DNA from: Leptodactylus fallax
Lineage: Eukaryota > Chordata > Amphibia > Anura > Leptodactylidae
Direction: 5' to 3'
Assembly (NCBI GenBank): GCA_947044405.1
Contig: CAMRHE010000054.1
Coordinates: 4,541,501-4,605,500 of the forward strand
DNA length: 64,000 bases
The position numbers and the translations under genes were made by a program. Below are positions 42,332 to 53,849 of the stretch, piece after piece (the stretch's first letter is position 1; every line of letters begins with the position of its first letter). Under the pieces are notes generated by a model. It was not told where the DNA came from, did no database searches, and saw only the letters and a program-made list of their open reading frames with translations.

Positions 42332-42990
42332 CGATTGCTTTGATCACTTTTTGTTCAAATTTTTATCAAAAGTGAAACAGCAAAAAAATGGTGGTTTGGC
42401 ACTTTTGATTTTTTTTTTCCCACTACAGCGTTTACCGTATGGGAAAAATATTTTTATAAGATTGTAGACCGGGCATTTTCGGACACAGGGATACCTAATG
42501 TGTATGTGTTTCACAGTAATATTTTACTTTTATATGTATTCTAGGAAAAGGGGGGTGATTTGAATTTTTAGTTTTTTTTTTTTGTTTTTTTATATTTTTT
42601 AAAACTTTTTAAAAAAAATTTTTACTATTTTATTTGACAACTGTATTGCAGTCTATGAGAGATTTGCTACATAGCTATTGAGGCTGGTCATAGACCATCT
42701 CAATGGCTATAATGCAATGACAAGCCTAGGAGCCTTCATTAGGCTCCTGGCTGTCAGAAAAACAGGCCGGCCTGCATCAGTAAAGGTCCGGTCCCCGGAG
42801 GCCATTTTTTGACTTTGCAGGGGATCCTGCCCTGCAATGCCCGTGAATACAGCGGAGACCCAGTTGCTATGGTGGCCGTGCTGCAGGAGAGCGGCCGCCA
42901 TCTTTAAAGACCCGTCATCCGCTGTACTATTACAGCGGATATTGGTAAAGGGTTAAAGAGATTGCCAGTTTCATTTGACCACTGCATCTC
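42332..42990. repeat. Interspersed repeat flanking DIRS, right
   Basis: Reads 'tttgatcactttttgttcaa', 'cagcgtttaccgtatgggaa' and 'attttcggacacagggatac'. This kind of text is common in anuran repeats. GC-rich hairpin 42720-42935: 'ggctcctggctgtcag' and gcggccgccatctttaaag. No gene. Confidence 0.45.
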
Positions 42991-43251
42991 AGGGTGGGTT
43001 CACACTTGCGCTCGGACTCCGTCCGCCGTGAATCCTGCATGTCCGACTTTGTTTCCGACGAAAAAAAAAACGGCTTCGCGGCACAGAGGGTGCAATCGCA
43101 CACCCGTGCATTGCTTTAAAAAACCATTTAAGTGAATGGGTTTTTAAGCAAAGCGTCGCAAACCTTTCCCTATCTTTTCCCAATCCTTTTTTCCGACATT
43201 TAGGTCGGATTCACGGCGGACGGAGTCCGGGTGCAAGTGTAAACCCACCCC
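42991..43251. mobile_element. Palindromic MITE, 45-bp terminal repeats
   Basis: Left arm 42992-43035 (gggtgggttcacacttgcgc, then tcggactccgtccgccgtga) pairs with right arm 43206-43250 almost perfectly. About 260 bp, non-coding. No clear target duplication, so the superfamily is open. Confidence 0.75.
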
Positions 43252-43255
43252 CAGA

Positions 43256-43845
43256 GGTTAAGGCTAACTCAGTGGTTAGTACTGCAGCCTTGCAGTGCTG
43301 GAGTCCTGGGTTCGAATCCTGCCAAGGACAACATCTGCAAGAAGTTTGTATGTTCTCCCCATGTTTGCGTGGGTTTCCTCTCACACTCAAAAGACATACT
43401 GATAGGGAAATGTAGATTGTGATCCCTATATGGGCCAGTGACTGTCAATGTCTGTAAAGGGTCATCTCTCCTTGAGGAGAGCACCAGTGAAGGTGTGTAG
43501 AGTTTTAAATTGCCTTTTGCCCTCTACTAAGCATCTACATATCACAAGGCATTATGGGAAAGGAGCTGGGGAGCTCATGCGCCCTCTGTTGGATGTAACA
43601 GATCCTGCACTGATGAGGGATAAAAATCCCGAAACGGCGCTGTATGCAGATAAATGAATTTGGCTTGGCTAAAATCCCATTTGCTGTCTCAAGACTCGGT
43701 GAGTCAAAAGCAAATTGAGGATCTGTTACATCCAACAGAGGGCGCATGAGCTCCCCAGCTCCTTTCCCATAATGCCTTGTGAAATGTCTGTAAAGCACTG
43801 CGGAATATGATGGCGCTATCCAAGTAAGCATAATAATAATTCTAC
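43256..43845 (+). mobile_element. tRNA-derived SINE, split by an insertion
   Basis: The head looks like a tRNA: aactcagtggttagtactgc (A-box-like) and gggttcgaatcctgccaagg (B box, GGTTCGAATCC). The body has 'gtttgtatgttctccccatg' and 'tttgcgtgggtttcctctca', the conserved core of vertebrate V-SINE-like families. The tail (43796-43835) reads cactgcggaatatgatggcg then ctatccaagtaagcataataa. Sequence 43460-43782 interrupts it, between two copies of aatgtctgtaaag. Confidence 0.8.
43460..43782. mobile_element. Insertion in the SINE with 65-bp inverted repeats
   Basis: Flanked by 13-bp direct repeats aatgtctgtaaag (43447-43459 and 43783-43795). Contains inverted arms 43542-43606 (tcacaaggcattatgggaaa ... 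gtaacagatcct) and 43718-43782, which are nearly exact complements. The right arm touches the direct repeat; the left arm is 82 bp from it. The loop has 'aaatcccgaaacggcgctgt'. A 13-bp duplication is long for a DNA transposon, so the mechanism is unclear. Confidence 0.65.
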
Positions 43846-44262
43846 ATGGCAATGACTATTTTCGATCTAAGGGTGCCACGACCACAACTTCTAGTTGCAA
43901 AAAAGGTCAACATTGCTTGACCTTTTTGCAACAGTCCCCACACCATTTGGGTCCCAATGCTACTCTGTTCACTAACATTAAGCGATCTTTGGTAGCTCGA
44001 CAGGAGTTGTATCCAAAGTTGCTGTGTAGTCTTCTAGCATAATTGATCTTGATCAGAATTGTCTCTAATCTCGGACACTGTAGTGCAAAATAGCAGAGAC
44101 CCGAAGACTATGACTTCCATTCAGTTCATGAACAGGCTCCATATTTAAAGAGTGCTGTACCAGGGGATGTCAGTAAGGTTTTAAAGTACTCAATCTTAAA
44201 GTAGTAGAGTGAATAATTTACATAACAAATGGAAAACACACCTCCAAAGTTTTTTCACTCTA
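43846..44262. other. No gene recognised
   Basis: Contains a small palindrome (gcaaaaaaggtcaacattgc / cttgacctttttgcaa at ~43896-43932) and otherwise no recognised repeat. Confidence 0.3.
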
Positions 44263-44350
44263 AGGCTGAGGCCCCATGTTGCGGAAATGCAGATTTTTTT
44301 TTTGTTGCAGATTGTGAACCGGCCCTTACATAGAGTGGCTTCCTGTTGTT
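44263..44350. mobile_element. M1-family MITE, truncated
   Basis: Reads aaggctgaggccccatgttg then 'gttgcagattgtgaaccggc'. Only the left half of the element is recognisable. Confidence 0.5.
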
Positions 44351-44992
44351 GTGTGAATTGGTAGGTCAGTCTTCAGATTACATGAACAGCAAGGTCACCA
44401 TTCAGACACTGAATAAAGAGAATGTTGCACCAGGTGCGTAAGTGCATAGTACACTTTACGTCAATATGCCTTGTACTACAGGACTAAAACATAATGCATT
44501 TTGCTGGGGCTATAAAAACTCCATTCAGAGGAATGTAACTTTCTGTTATGTGTGAACATATCCTTATAGCAGTCTTAAAGCTAATAGAATTGATTTAATC
44601 TGCATGCACTCTATGAGTAATTTTCTTTGTTTTTCTACTTAAAAATAGAGGACAGATGCTGGCTTGTGACATTCCTCCTTCAATGCAGTAAATAAATCAT
44701 TTAGTGATAAAAAGATATCTGGACAGAATAATGCCAATACACTCATCTAAGATTAGGTAACACATCGTAGAAATTTATTGAACTAGAATTGAAAGTGAAA
44801 TACATAAGCAATTGTATTTAAATGATAAATCAGTCATTATGTGATGATATGTGAAGTATAAAATTCCCTAATTTACCAGATATAACACATGAGGTGCAAA
44901 CAATTGCTTTTGTGCATAAAGGTGCAATATAAGATCAACTAAGTAATGAGAAATGCAGTATAGAAAAATAAATACAATATATATATATACTG

Positions 44993-45026
<34 letters not shown>

Positions 45027-45358
45027 ATGTGTGTTATATTCATCCAGTTTTCTTACCAGTGTTAGGCTCATTCATTTATTACTTTATTACAAGAATGCTT
45101 TTTCTTGTATAGTCTTATGTATTATTTTTGCTTAAATAAATGACTGTACGAGAAGACTGTTTAGAATGCTTGTAATGAGCACGTTTCAAAAGACTATTAA
45201 ATAGGGAAACTGTACTATAATACTATTAAATAATATTATTAGAAGCAACTCTTTTAGTCTCTTACACATTGGTGTGAAATGTTCTGCTCAAAGCCCTTGT
45301 TGCAAATTCTATTGGATTTCACAGGTTATACATTGTTGCATGTGGCACTAATGTATCC
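44351..45358. other. AT-rich putative intron with (TA)n
   Basis: No long frame. A (TA)n tract with one interruption lies at 44977-45024. A splice-like pair at 44376/44434 was considered and not accepted. Confidence 0.35.
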
Positions 45359-45366
45359 ATCTAAAC

Positions 45367-47241
45367 AAGTGTTTCCCAACCTTTTTGTACTCAGGGTACC
45401 ACTGGGAAAAAAATTTCCTTGGGGCACCCCTACCAAACTATTTTAACCAAGAGACAAAAAATGTTCACAGAATGATCAGCCCCCAGAGGAAGCCATGGGG
45501 CAAAACACATATTGGATCTGGAGATTGTGTGTGCTTTACTGTGACAGATTCCCACACTGGGTTAGTTATACTTCCTTTGTATGATTGTTAATAAGCCTGC
45601 CTATTACTCTTTAATCATATGGCTTTTATATAATTTTGCATTACTGCATATACTAGTATCTATATTGATTGTTTATTTGAGGGATGATATTGGTGGCCTT
45701 TGAACATTGTTGTACTTAATATATGCCATTGTAGTATTGTATATTTATTTATTTATTTATTTATTGTTTCTCAGCTGCCTTGTAATGTATTTATAGATCT
45801 ATGAATTTTGCTATTTGTCAGCTGCACCTCCTTCCTTGTTGTTGTTGTTTTATCGATGAAATTTTGGCTCTTTTATATTGACTTAATAAAGTATACTTTT
45901 TGGACAGTTTTTGTATATTTATTGTGTTAGTGACTATCAGGGGATATATTTATAGGTTGTGATTCTATTTTGAGTATATCCAGTAATACTGGGACTTTTC
46001 TGAAAAGACCGTCACAATGGAACAGAACTGCATCTAGCCCATCTGCTGCCTGAGGCAAAAAGTGAAATGTCTTCTCCTGTGCCCTTAATTCAGCTCAGCA
46101 GATAGATAGGTAGGTAGGTAGATAGACACAAAACCAATATCAAAACATAAATGTGGTATCAGCACCACATTTAGTTAAAAAATAGATAAGAAAGCACCAG
46201 TGCAAATATAGGATGCTTACAGATGTCACACTATTAGTATTTACAGGGATTCTATCATTAAAAAAGATGTTTTAAACTAAGAGCACATAGGAATAGCCTT
46301 TATAAAAGAGATTCATCTCTTACCTTATCTTGAAGGTCCGTGCTGCTATTTTGGAATTTTTATTCATTCTTCATTGTGCTGAGAAAGCACAGGGGGCGTT
46401 ACCCCTGTGCTCAGAAAACACAGGTGGTGTTACCCTGTGCTCAGTAATGACTGATGGACATGCGCAGTCGGCTGTTCCGTTGTCCATTTTGTGGTGGTCT
46501 CCTGTAAGAAGAGGAGGAGAATGGCTGACGGAGCAGAAGAAAGGCGGGGCTGGACAACGCTCCGCTCAGAGAAAACCTTTGGAGGGAGTTGAAAGTACGT
46601 GTTGCCCAGCAACAGCCCCAAAACATCACTGCTCTAGAGGAGATCTGCATGGAGGATTGGGCCAACATACCAGCAACAGTGTGTGCCAACCTTGTGAAGA
46701 CTTACAGAAAACGTTTGACCTCTGTCATTGCCAACAAAGGATATACAACAAAGTATTGAGATGAACTTTTGTTATTGACCAAATACCTATTTTCCACCAT
46801 AATTTGCAAATAAATTCTTAAAAAATCAGACAATGTGATTTTCTAGATCTGTTTTCTCATTTTGTCTCTCATAGTTGAGGTCTACCTATGATGTCAATTA
46901 CCGGCATCTCTCAACTTTTTAAGCGGGAGAACTTGCACAATTGGTGGCTGACTAAATACTTTTTTTCCCCACTGTATGATAAAAATGTTACAGCCCTCAA
47001 AACCACATATACAAAAAAAACCCGAAAATGTGTCTGGTCCTGGACCAGAAATTGGACAATACCCCCACCACTGCAACTTAATTCAGCGGTGGTCACCCCT
47101 GGCAAAGGAGTAACCAGCACAGACCTGCTTCTTTCAGTGTCCTTATGCTGCTGCAGGTCCTGGACTGGTGCTGCCCCCAAAGTCTTGCTAGGTGGCTCAA
47201 CTCGTCTCATGGCAGAAGTGCCCCTGCAGTGGGAATCACTG
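45367..47241. mobile_element. hAT-like composite element (TSD atctaaac)
   Basis: Exact direct repeats atctaaac at 45359-45366 and 47242-47249. The left end is AAGTGTTTCCCAACC (an expected CAGTG start with C changed to A). The inverse of the right end is CAGTGATTCCCACTGC. Inside: a (TTTA)n tract (45741-45766), a GATA/GGTA microsatellite (46101-46126), a fragment with the hAT-like end text gctgcctgaggcaaaaagtg (46050), T2-like text at 46250, and the 3' part of a family C Tc1-like element. It has no transposase of its own that I can see. Confidence 0.7.
46569..46974 (+). pseudogene. Family C Tc1-like element, 3' fragment
   Basis: The transposase C-terminus on the plus strand ([12 protein letters not shown] start, then [12 protein letters not shown], [26 protein letters not shown], partly across frames), then the right inverted repeat ending ttttttccccactg with TA at 46975-46976. 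The 5' three quarters are missing. The 3' end seen here includes the ~35 bp that the copy at 15566-17079 lacks. Confidence 0.88.
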
Positions 47242-47249
47242 ATCTAAAC

Positions 47250-47565
47250 AATAGACACTGAGATGGATCTCTGACAAGCACCATTATATTTCAGAGGGAT
47301 CCATGAGATGTCATTGGTATCTGTTATACAGCAAATCTAGCACAGTATTGTGGCTTTTTTTTTATAAATAGTAACTAAGGTTCTCATATAAACAAAGTAT
47401 GCAACACCCCTGTTAGATATAGACTTCACTGTCCTCTTTTTTCAGTGTAAATCTCTCAAACATAACCTTTTATAATCACAGATAAGTTGTGTTTAGTGAT
47501 TAAAAAGTAGAATTTTAATATTTAGTCCATTAGGTAATACATATTGTACTGAAATCAATTACACC
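47250..47565. other. AT-rich, no feature recognised
   Basis: No repeat or frame that I can support between the hAT-like element and the T2-like MITE. Confidence 0.3.
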
Positions 47566-48060
47566 TTAAAGGGAGTCTGTTAGCAGGAAAATCGGAATTA
47601 AACTGAAGACAGTACCTTATAGGCCAGCTTCTGCACTTTCCAGAGATTCCTTTCTCATTCTGCATTGCAGCCCCATTTTCATGAAAATCAGGATTTTATT
47701 ACTATGCAAATTAGCTGAAAAGGGCTTTAGGGCCTTTTCTTTTCTTGCTGGAACTTCATTCTCTATTCTAGATAACCACCCATAACTGCCACCCAGTTCC
47801 ACCCTCATTGCTTGCATGACATCTTCCACTTTGTGTGCAGTTAGGTTTGGTTATCATGTGTGGAGAGTGAAGCACTTGCAGGAGAAGACATGCCTGTAAA
47901 GCCCTTTTCAGCTAATTTGAAAACAAATAACATTCTGATTTTCATGAAAATGAAACTGCAATGCAAAACAAGAAAGACTTCTTTGGAAAGTGTAGAAGCA
48001 GCCCTACAAGGTGCTGTTTCTAGTTTCATACCAATTTTTCTCATAACGGTCTCCCTTTAA
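47566..48060. mobile_element. T2-like MITE, 495 bp
   Basis: TTAA at 47566-47569 and 48057-48060. Left end ttaaagggagtctgttagca, inverse of the right end ttaaagggagaccgttatga. The halves are roughly complementary (for example 'ccccattttcatgaaaatca' near 47670 and 'gattttcatgaaaatgaaac' near 47938), so the element is a long hairpin. Non-coding; the short frames are mirror images. Confidence 0.8.
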
Positions 48061-48235
48061 GTACATAACTCATTTAAAAGGATTATTAGTATTTTTTGAA
48101 CTTGTAGGATACCTTACAATATCCAAATCACTTATTGTTCATAGTTTCAAAATGGACGATATTTGTACAGTAGAGCAATCTCACCAATCACAAATTTGCC
48201 CTATACCATAAAGCAGCATGAGCTGCTAGGTCTTA

Positions 48236-48465
48236 TGCCCGGTTCACATCTGCATTTGGGTTTCCGTTCAGGGAGTCCGCTTGGGAACTTTTCCCGCCGC
48301 ATGTTTCTTGCGGAAACTGAGCGGAAACCACACGGACCCCATTATAGTCTATGGGGTCCGTGTAGTTTCCCAGGTAACCGCTTTTTTATGCGTATAGGTT
48401 TCTGTTCAGGGGATCACCAAGCGGACTCCCCAAACGGAAACCTGAATGCAGATGTGAACCGGGCC
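48236..48465. mobile_element. Palindromic MITE, possibly Harbinger-type
   Basis: TTA at 48233-48235 and 48466-48468 flank ends gcccggttcacatctgcatt and its inverse. The inner part pairs 'ggtttccgttcagggagtcc' with 'ggactccccaaacggaaacc', and 'ccattatagtctatgg' sits at the centre. A 3-bp TTA duplication with GGGCC-type ends fits PIF/Harbinger; this is inference. Confidence 0.65.
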
Positions 48466-48960
48466 TTACTCTGCAGAGATGATCTGAGTCTATCTAAAAA
48501 GGATGTATTTCCCTTGTAACTAGGCCTAACAGTTACACTGTAAATCAGCAATGCCAAAACATTATACATATATATCTATAATATTAAAATGTTGTCTAGG
48601 TTTTAGTGACCTTATTGGGGATACAATGTGCAAAATAAATAGACACTAAACAAAAAATGAATCAAAAAAATAAAGACAAGTATTGATAATGCTAAACCAC
48701 TGCTAGTTCCACCACAATGGACGCAAAACTATGTAAACCCCTATATAAAAATTACTCTAAAGGAAATGGGGACAAAGTTTAAAAACATATGTAAGTGCTG
48801 CTGAAAAACATAGAAAAATTGTGAAAAATACACTTTTAAACATTTGCAGCATCCTAGTGGACAATGCTTATATTGTTTTATGTTGTTTTGTACTACTGTG
48901 TTGTATATATTGTGTTTGCCATGTTTTATATTGTTTTTTAGCTTCCCTTTTGTGTTTCCC
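48466..48960. other. AT-rich, no feature recognised
   Basis: No repeat family or coding frame that I can support. Confidence 0.3.
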
Positions 48961-49775
48961 CAGTTTTATGGAGTATTCCACTGGATCTAGCAGCTCTTTC
49001 ATCATAGATCTTGGTTTCTTCCGGTCAATCCCTGGCTCGGGTTAAGAGGACGAGACTGGAAGTCTCCAGAAAGAGTTTAGACAGTTGAGACTAGTCCTTG
49101 AAGCTGAGCAGACACCTTGCTGAGAGACAGTGCAGCCCCTAAAGAAAATTGTTGGGCTCTTTCAGAGCCAGTGCCCAGTACCATTGCTACAGCAATGCGA
49201 CAGGAAAAAAGTGCTGTCTAAGCTGCCTGGAGGTAGAGAAGTGCCATTAGGAGGAGAAAATGAGGTTTTCAGCCAGAACCCTGCAAAATACAGGTAGACA
49301 GGGTTCCTTGGCACTTCTTCATTTCAGCCCCCATGGGCATAGTGGTAGAGGCAGAGTATAGACTTACTGGAGTGGAGATAAAATGTATCTTATCATCTAA
49401 TCCTAAGCATCCCTCATACCAAGTTCAGTACCAGTATCCACAGTGGAATTCCAAACTACTACTCCTTTATCTGCACTGTTGCCTCCTGAGTCATTCCTGT
49501 GCTTACCATCAGGGCCATTCCGAACACCATCACATGGCTCAGGAATGGTAAGGACCCCTCTCCAACTGGAAGTGCCCCTAGGGAACTACGACCACCATCA
49601 GGTGTTTTGCAAACTCACTCAACACTGCCCTACCTGGGAGGTGGGCTGGAGAAGTCGGTTGAGTGTCTTTGGCCTACTGGTGACATCACAGCTACAATTG
49701 CTACTCCAATGATCCAATTCCCTCCATTGGGTTGCTACACATTTACCCCTAATGTCACAAAAAGTCAACACTAAT
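48961..49775. other. GC-richer stretch, unclassified
   Basis: Base composition is clearly higher in G+C than on either side, with direct phrases such as 'agtctccagaaagagtttag' and 'cccctagggaactacgacca'. Frames of up to 91 codons overlap but match nothing I know. It could be part of a retroelement leader or LTR; I saw no terminal repeats or duplicates in the window. Confidence 0.3.
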
Positions 49776-52396
49776 ATATGTGAAAAAAAACAACATAAAA
49801 ATTAGGTCATGAATCACATATGTAAAAATACATCACAAAAAGATCTAAAAAAAGATTTGACAACCCAAAGGAAAAAAAAATATTATAGTTTTTAAATCCA
49901 CATATACTAAAAAATGAAAATATGCATAGTCATGAACAGGGAAAATTGCTTGGTATTGAATTGGGTAAACAGTATATACTAAGGAAATAAGAACAGAGGT
50001 TGCTGCCTGTTAATGCTCAGAAAAATAGATCAGTACAAGCATCTGTTCCCTTGTAAACATTCACGGATGATATGCCAAACAGTGCAAATATGTATGAAGC
50101 AATTTCTCACAGCATCATGAAGAAGTAATTGGATGAGTGCATGAAATGTGAATCAGTAACATGACACAACATACTCACAGAGAAAATATGCGCAAAATAT
50201 CATCCAATATCTCTTGACAGAATATAAGTCATTTTACAGAATATCCAGCATACATACTCATTAAAAAAAACACATTAAAAGCGGTTTCCTTCAACTTTAT
50301 TTTTCTATACTGTAGAATCTAATATGTCAGAGATAGAGAAAAGTAACTGTAAGACTTTTACCCCTTCTCATATCTTTAGCTGAGGCCAAGTTGGCATTGA
50401 ACTGTGGACAAAGTAATCTGAGATGGGCTTGTTGCTAGGAATAAACTGGCTGGACTATTTACAATGCTATAGCTGTTAGATAGTGTGTCCCTAACAACCA
50501 GACTGTCTCACATGACTCAGCTGCTCAGCACAAAGCTGGACTGGCGCTATGTTGACAGAGAAGAAGGGGAAATGCAGCCAGGTCGAGTCATTCCCCATCT
50601 CTGCCTCTGGCATAGATTATGTTATTCCGCAAGATACTGAATCGATGTATTGCTCATGCTTATCATTGCTTCTAGGTGAATTCTTCTGTACGTACAACAT
50701 CTGATAAAGCATGATACAATTTTTTTCTCTTGGGTCCTATATACTGGGTAGTAAGGAAACAGAGGCATACACATAAGATGGTGGAGCGCACCTCTTTCCA
50801 CAGTAGTGTTGTTTGTGAGCAGGAGTTCTTAATCTAGACAAGCTTTATACCATTACTTGCAAGCATTTATGCTCTGTATGCACTGTAATACTGTATAATA
50901 CTGTATAGTTGAATTATGTTACTATCAATTTAATTGCTAACATTGAGTCATTGCACCACTTCTTGTTCTAGCATGCTCTTTAATGCAATGATTTCCACCA
51001 CGTCAAGGTAGTAGAAACTCATTACATTAGGAGTCTTCCAACCATTTTGAGAGTCCAATGTAGCAGCTCATTTAGTGCGGAGAGTCCATAGTGGTAGCCT
51101 GGGAGTCAGGCTAGTCTAGGCCACAATCCTCCCCAAAAGCTAAAGAAGCAAATTGTAGAAATAGCTTGGCATGCATCCCCTGTCCAAACAGAAATGCTAC
51201 CATGTTTCTATGTACCTTAAGTTTAACACCGCCAGTGAAGGCCATTACCTGTGTTTCATACAACTGCTGTGAAACTGCCGTGAATTTTTTGCACAGTGAT
51301 ACCATATCAGTATCTGAGTGCTTATACGGCCACACTAAGAAGTGAAAGAAGGTAAGCCACCTAAATCCACATTGCGTATTTGGTGTAACAATGGGAGACT
51401 CAGCTGCTGCAGATAGTGTTTACCTGTTACATACAGCTGTACAATGAATGCCCCATGTATCTCTTCAGAAACCCTATTTCAACTCTGTTCAAAACAGAGC
51501 TGTAATATGACTGTGTGCATGAGCCCTAACAATCTATGTAAAGTGCAAGACAGGTATAAGATTTGTGCTGATTATGTTTAGTTTACAGGGATTGAAATTA
51601 TTACTGTAAAATTGGTCAGCACACCTAATGCTGTCCACTGACATGTTTGCAAGATCACATGTCATCTCTTGAGTGCACAGAGTATGCGGAAGAGACTACA
51701 GGCGAAGCAAAGTAGCACAATAGGGACTATATAACGGTCTTAATACATGTTTCAACCCCCACTGTGTTGCATAATTGAGACTACAATAAGACTAACCAGA
51801 AACCATCCTTATTCTAAAAAAAGAGAAGGTTGCCATGTAGTTGTCAGGGTGTTATTTGTACAAATCATTATAACAACTTAATCAGTTGTATGAGCAGATA
51901 AGGGATAGGGCAGTTGTTAGCTCATGGATGTAGACAAGCATGCTAATCTAAATTATCTTGATAATTATAAGAAAAGGAAAACAAAGGAGCAAATTTAGCA
52001 CTGGGACTGTAAAAAAAGTCCGAAAACTTTCTTGTGGGCCCTTTCAGAGAAATATGGTTATTATGTTAGCCACATAATGCTAAGAGTGCCTTGGTAGTTC
52101 TGGAGCTTACAGCATCGTAAAAACTTATGTTGTGGTACAGTAAGTCATATGAGCTGGGCTTGGATTAGAAAATATGACTGAAACACAAACTGTATTTCTT
52201 AGGCTACATGCACACGGCCATAGTGGTTTTTACTGTCCACAAATACTAATCCACATTCTGCAAAAAAACATACCGCATTGCATTAGTTTGTCATTCACAA
52301 TCACATATCCACAAAAAAAACTTGTATGCAAATATGGACAAGAACCTGCTCCATAATTTGCAGATAGGACACTGATCAGTAGAAACTATGTATGCA
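49776..52396. other. AT-rich putative intron, no gene recognised
   Basis: About 2.6 kb with little repeat content. The text near 50470-50600 (gtccctaacaaccagactgt, tatgttgacagagaagaagg) is loosely similar to 63470-63590 (tccctagcaaccaactgcac, tgtgttgacagcaaataaat), so a diverged repeat may be present at both. A frame at 51111-51335 is not convincing. 52202-52340 starts 'aggctacatgcacacggcca', a MITE-like opening. Confidence 0.35.
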
Positions 52397-52774
52397 CAGT
52401 GGCTTGCAAAAGTATTCATACCCCTGGAACTTTTTCACATTTTGTCACCTTACAATCACAAACTTAAATGTATTTTATTGAGATTTTAAGTGATAGACTA
52501 ACACAAAGTAGCACATAATTGTGAAGTGGAACGAAAATGATACATGGTTTTCAAAATTTTAATTAAAAAAAATCTTAAAAGTGTGACATGCATAAGTATT
52601 CAGCCCCCTGTACTATTATACCCCTAAATAAAATCCAGTGCAATCAATTACTTTCAGAAGTCACTTAATTGGTTAATAGAGTCCAGCTGTGTGTAATTTA
52701 ATCTCAGTATAAATACACCTGTTCTGTGAAGGCCTTAGTAGTTTGTTAGAGAACACTAGTGAACAAACAGCATC

Positions 52775-53157
52775 ATGAAGACCAAGGAACTCACTACACA
52801 GGTCAGAGATAAAGTTGTGGAGAGGTTTTAAGCAGGGTTAGGTTATAAAAATATATCCCAAGCATTGAGATTCCCAAAAATGGAAAAGTATTCTACAACT
52901 GCAAACCTACCAAGACATGGCCGTCCACCTAAACTGATAGATCGAGCAAGGAGAGCACTGCTCAGAGAAGCAGCCAAGAGCCCCATGGTCACTCTGGAGG
53001 AGCTGCAGAAATCTACAGCTCAGGTGGGAGAATCTGTCCACAGGACAACTATAAGTCGTGCACTCCACAAATCTAGCCTTTATGGAAGAGTGGGAAGAAG
53101 AAAACCATTTTTGAAAGAAAGACATAAGAAGTGCCGTTTGCAGTTTGCCACAAGCCA
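52775..53157 (+). pseudogene. Tc1-like transposase N-terminal part (family B, copy 2)
   Basis: Start MKTKELTTQVRDKVVERF at 52775, then a stop at 52829-52831. A ~25-bp deletion in the HTH near 52875 relative to 32620-32645 shifts the frame. The 52865 frame has STTANLPRHGRPPKLIDRAR, LEELQKSTAQVGESVHRTT and SLYGRVGRRKPFLKERHKK. Translation is cut at 53157 by the hAT-like element and resumes at 56813. Confidence 0.93.
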
Positions 53158-53849
53158 CAGGGCCAGCTCCAGGTTTGTGTGGGCCCTTGGACAGCAGAAC
53201 CTCAATGGGCCCCTTTTGGAGCAACCCATATGCACTGCAGCAAAAAAACTACCGAAATTGGATGTTTTTTTGCTGAGGCAGACCTACTGGAGTGGACTGT
53301 AATACAGTCCATTCCATACAAGTAGATAGAACCTGTTCAGACATCAGAAAGTAAAGAGAAATTTTAGGCAGACATCTGCCCTGGATTTCTCTTTATTTTC
53401 TGCCCCCCGGCTCATGGTGGTGGATTCAGAGCATTAGCATGCCCTTGTCACTTTCCACCGCTGATTAGGCCCAAATAAATCGGTCTAATCAGTGGGGAGT
53501 CTCAAGCCATAGCCTCCGAATCAGCTGCAGAATCCGCGGCAAGATCCAGCAGGACACTTTTCTTTTCAGCGTCCTGCACTAATTGTTTTCAATGGGAGGA
53601 AGAATGAGGGAATAATCTGCCGCTTATTTGGGGGCAAAATCCACTGAAAAATCAGCACCAGATTCCACTGTGTGAACAGGGCCTGATTCTGTTAACAGTG
53701 CAATGAACGTTTTCATCTGTATTAATGGAAGTGCTCAATGCAAAAACTGAGTTGGCCTCATAGATACATACATACATACATATATAAATATATACACAGA
53801 CAGGGTGTATACTTTTGACTTGGGTCCCCCCCATAGCACCCGTTTTCCT

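Noticed and set aside
43256..43330. tRNA gene (A- and B-box-like motifs)
   Set aside because: The B box is good, but the rest does not fold as a cloverleaf that I can see, and the sequence continues into a V-SINE-like body and tail, so it is a SINE head.
44377..44433. Possible 57-nt exon with acceptor cttcag and donor gtgcgtaag
   Set aside because: Only one phase is open and it does not fit the end phase of the preceding candidate exon; the donor is poor and the left flank is a degraded MITE.
46330..46764. 144-codon open frame
   Set aside because: It runs from T2-like repeat text into the C-terminal fragment of a Tc1-like transposase in a mixture of frames; it is not a real gene.
51111..51335. 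74-codon minus-strand frame in unique sequence
   Set aside because: No domain, no splice context and no length beyond chance.
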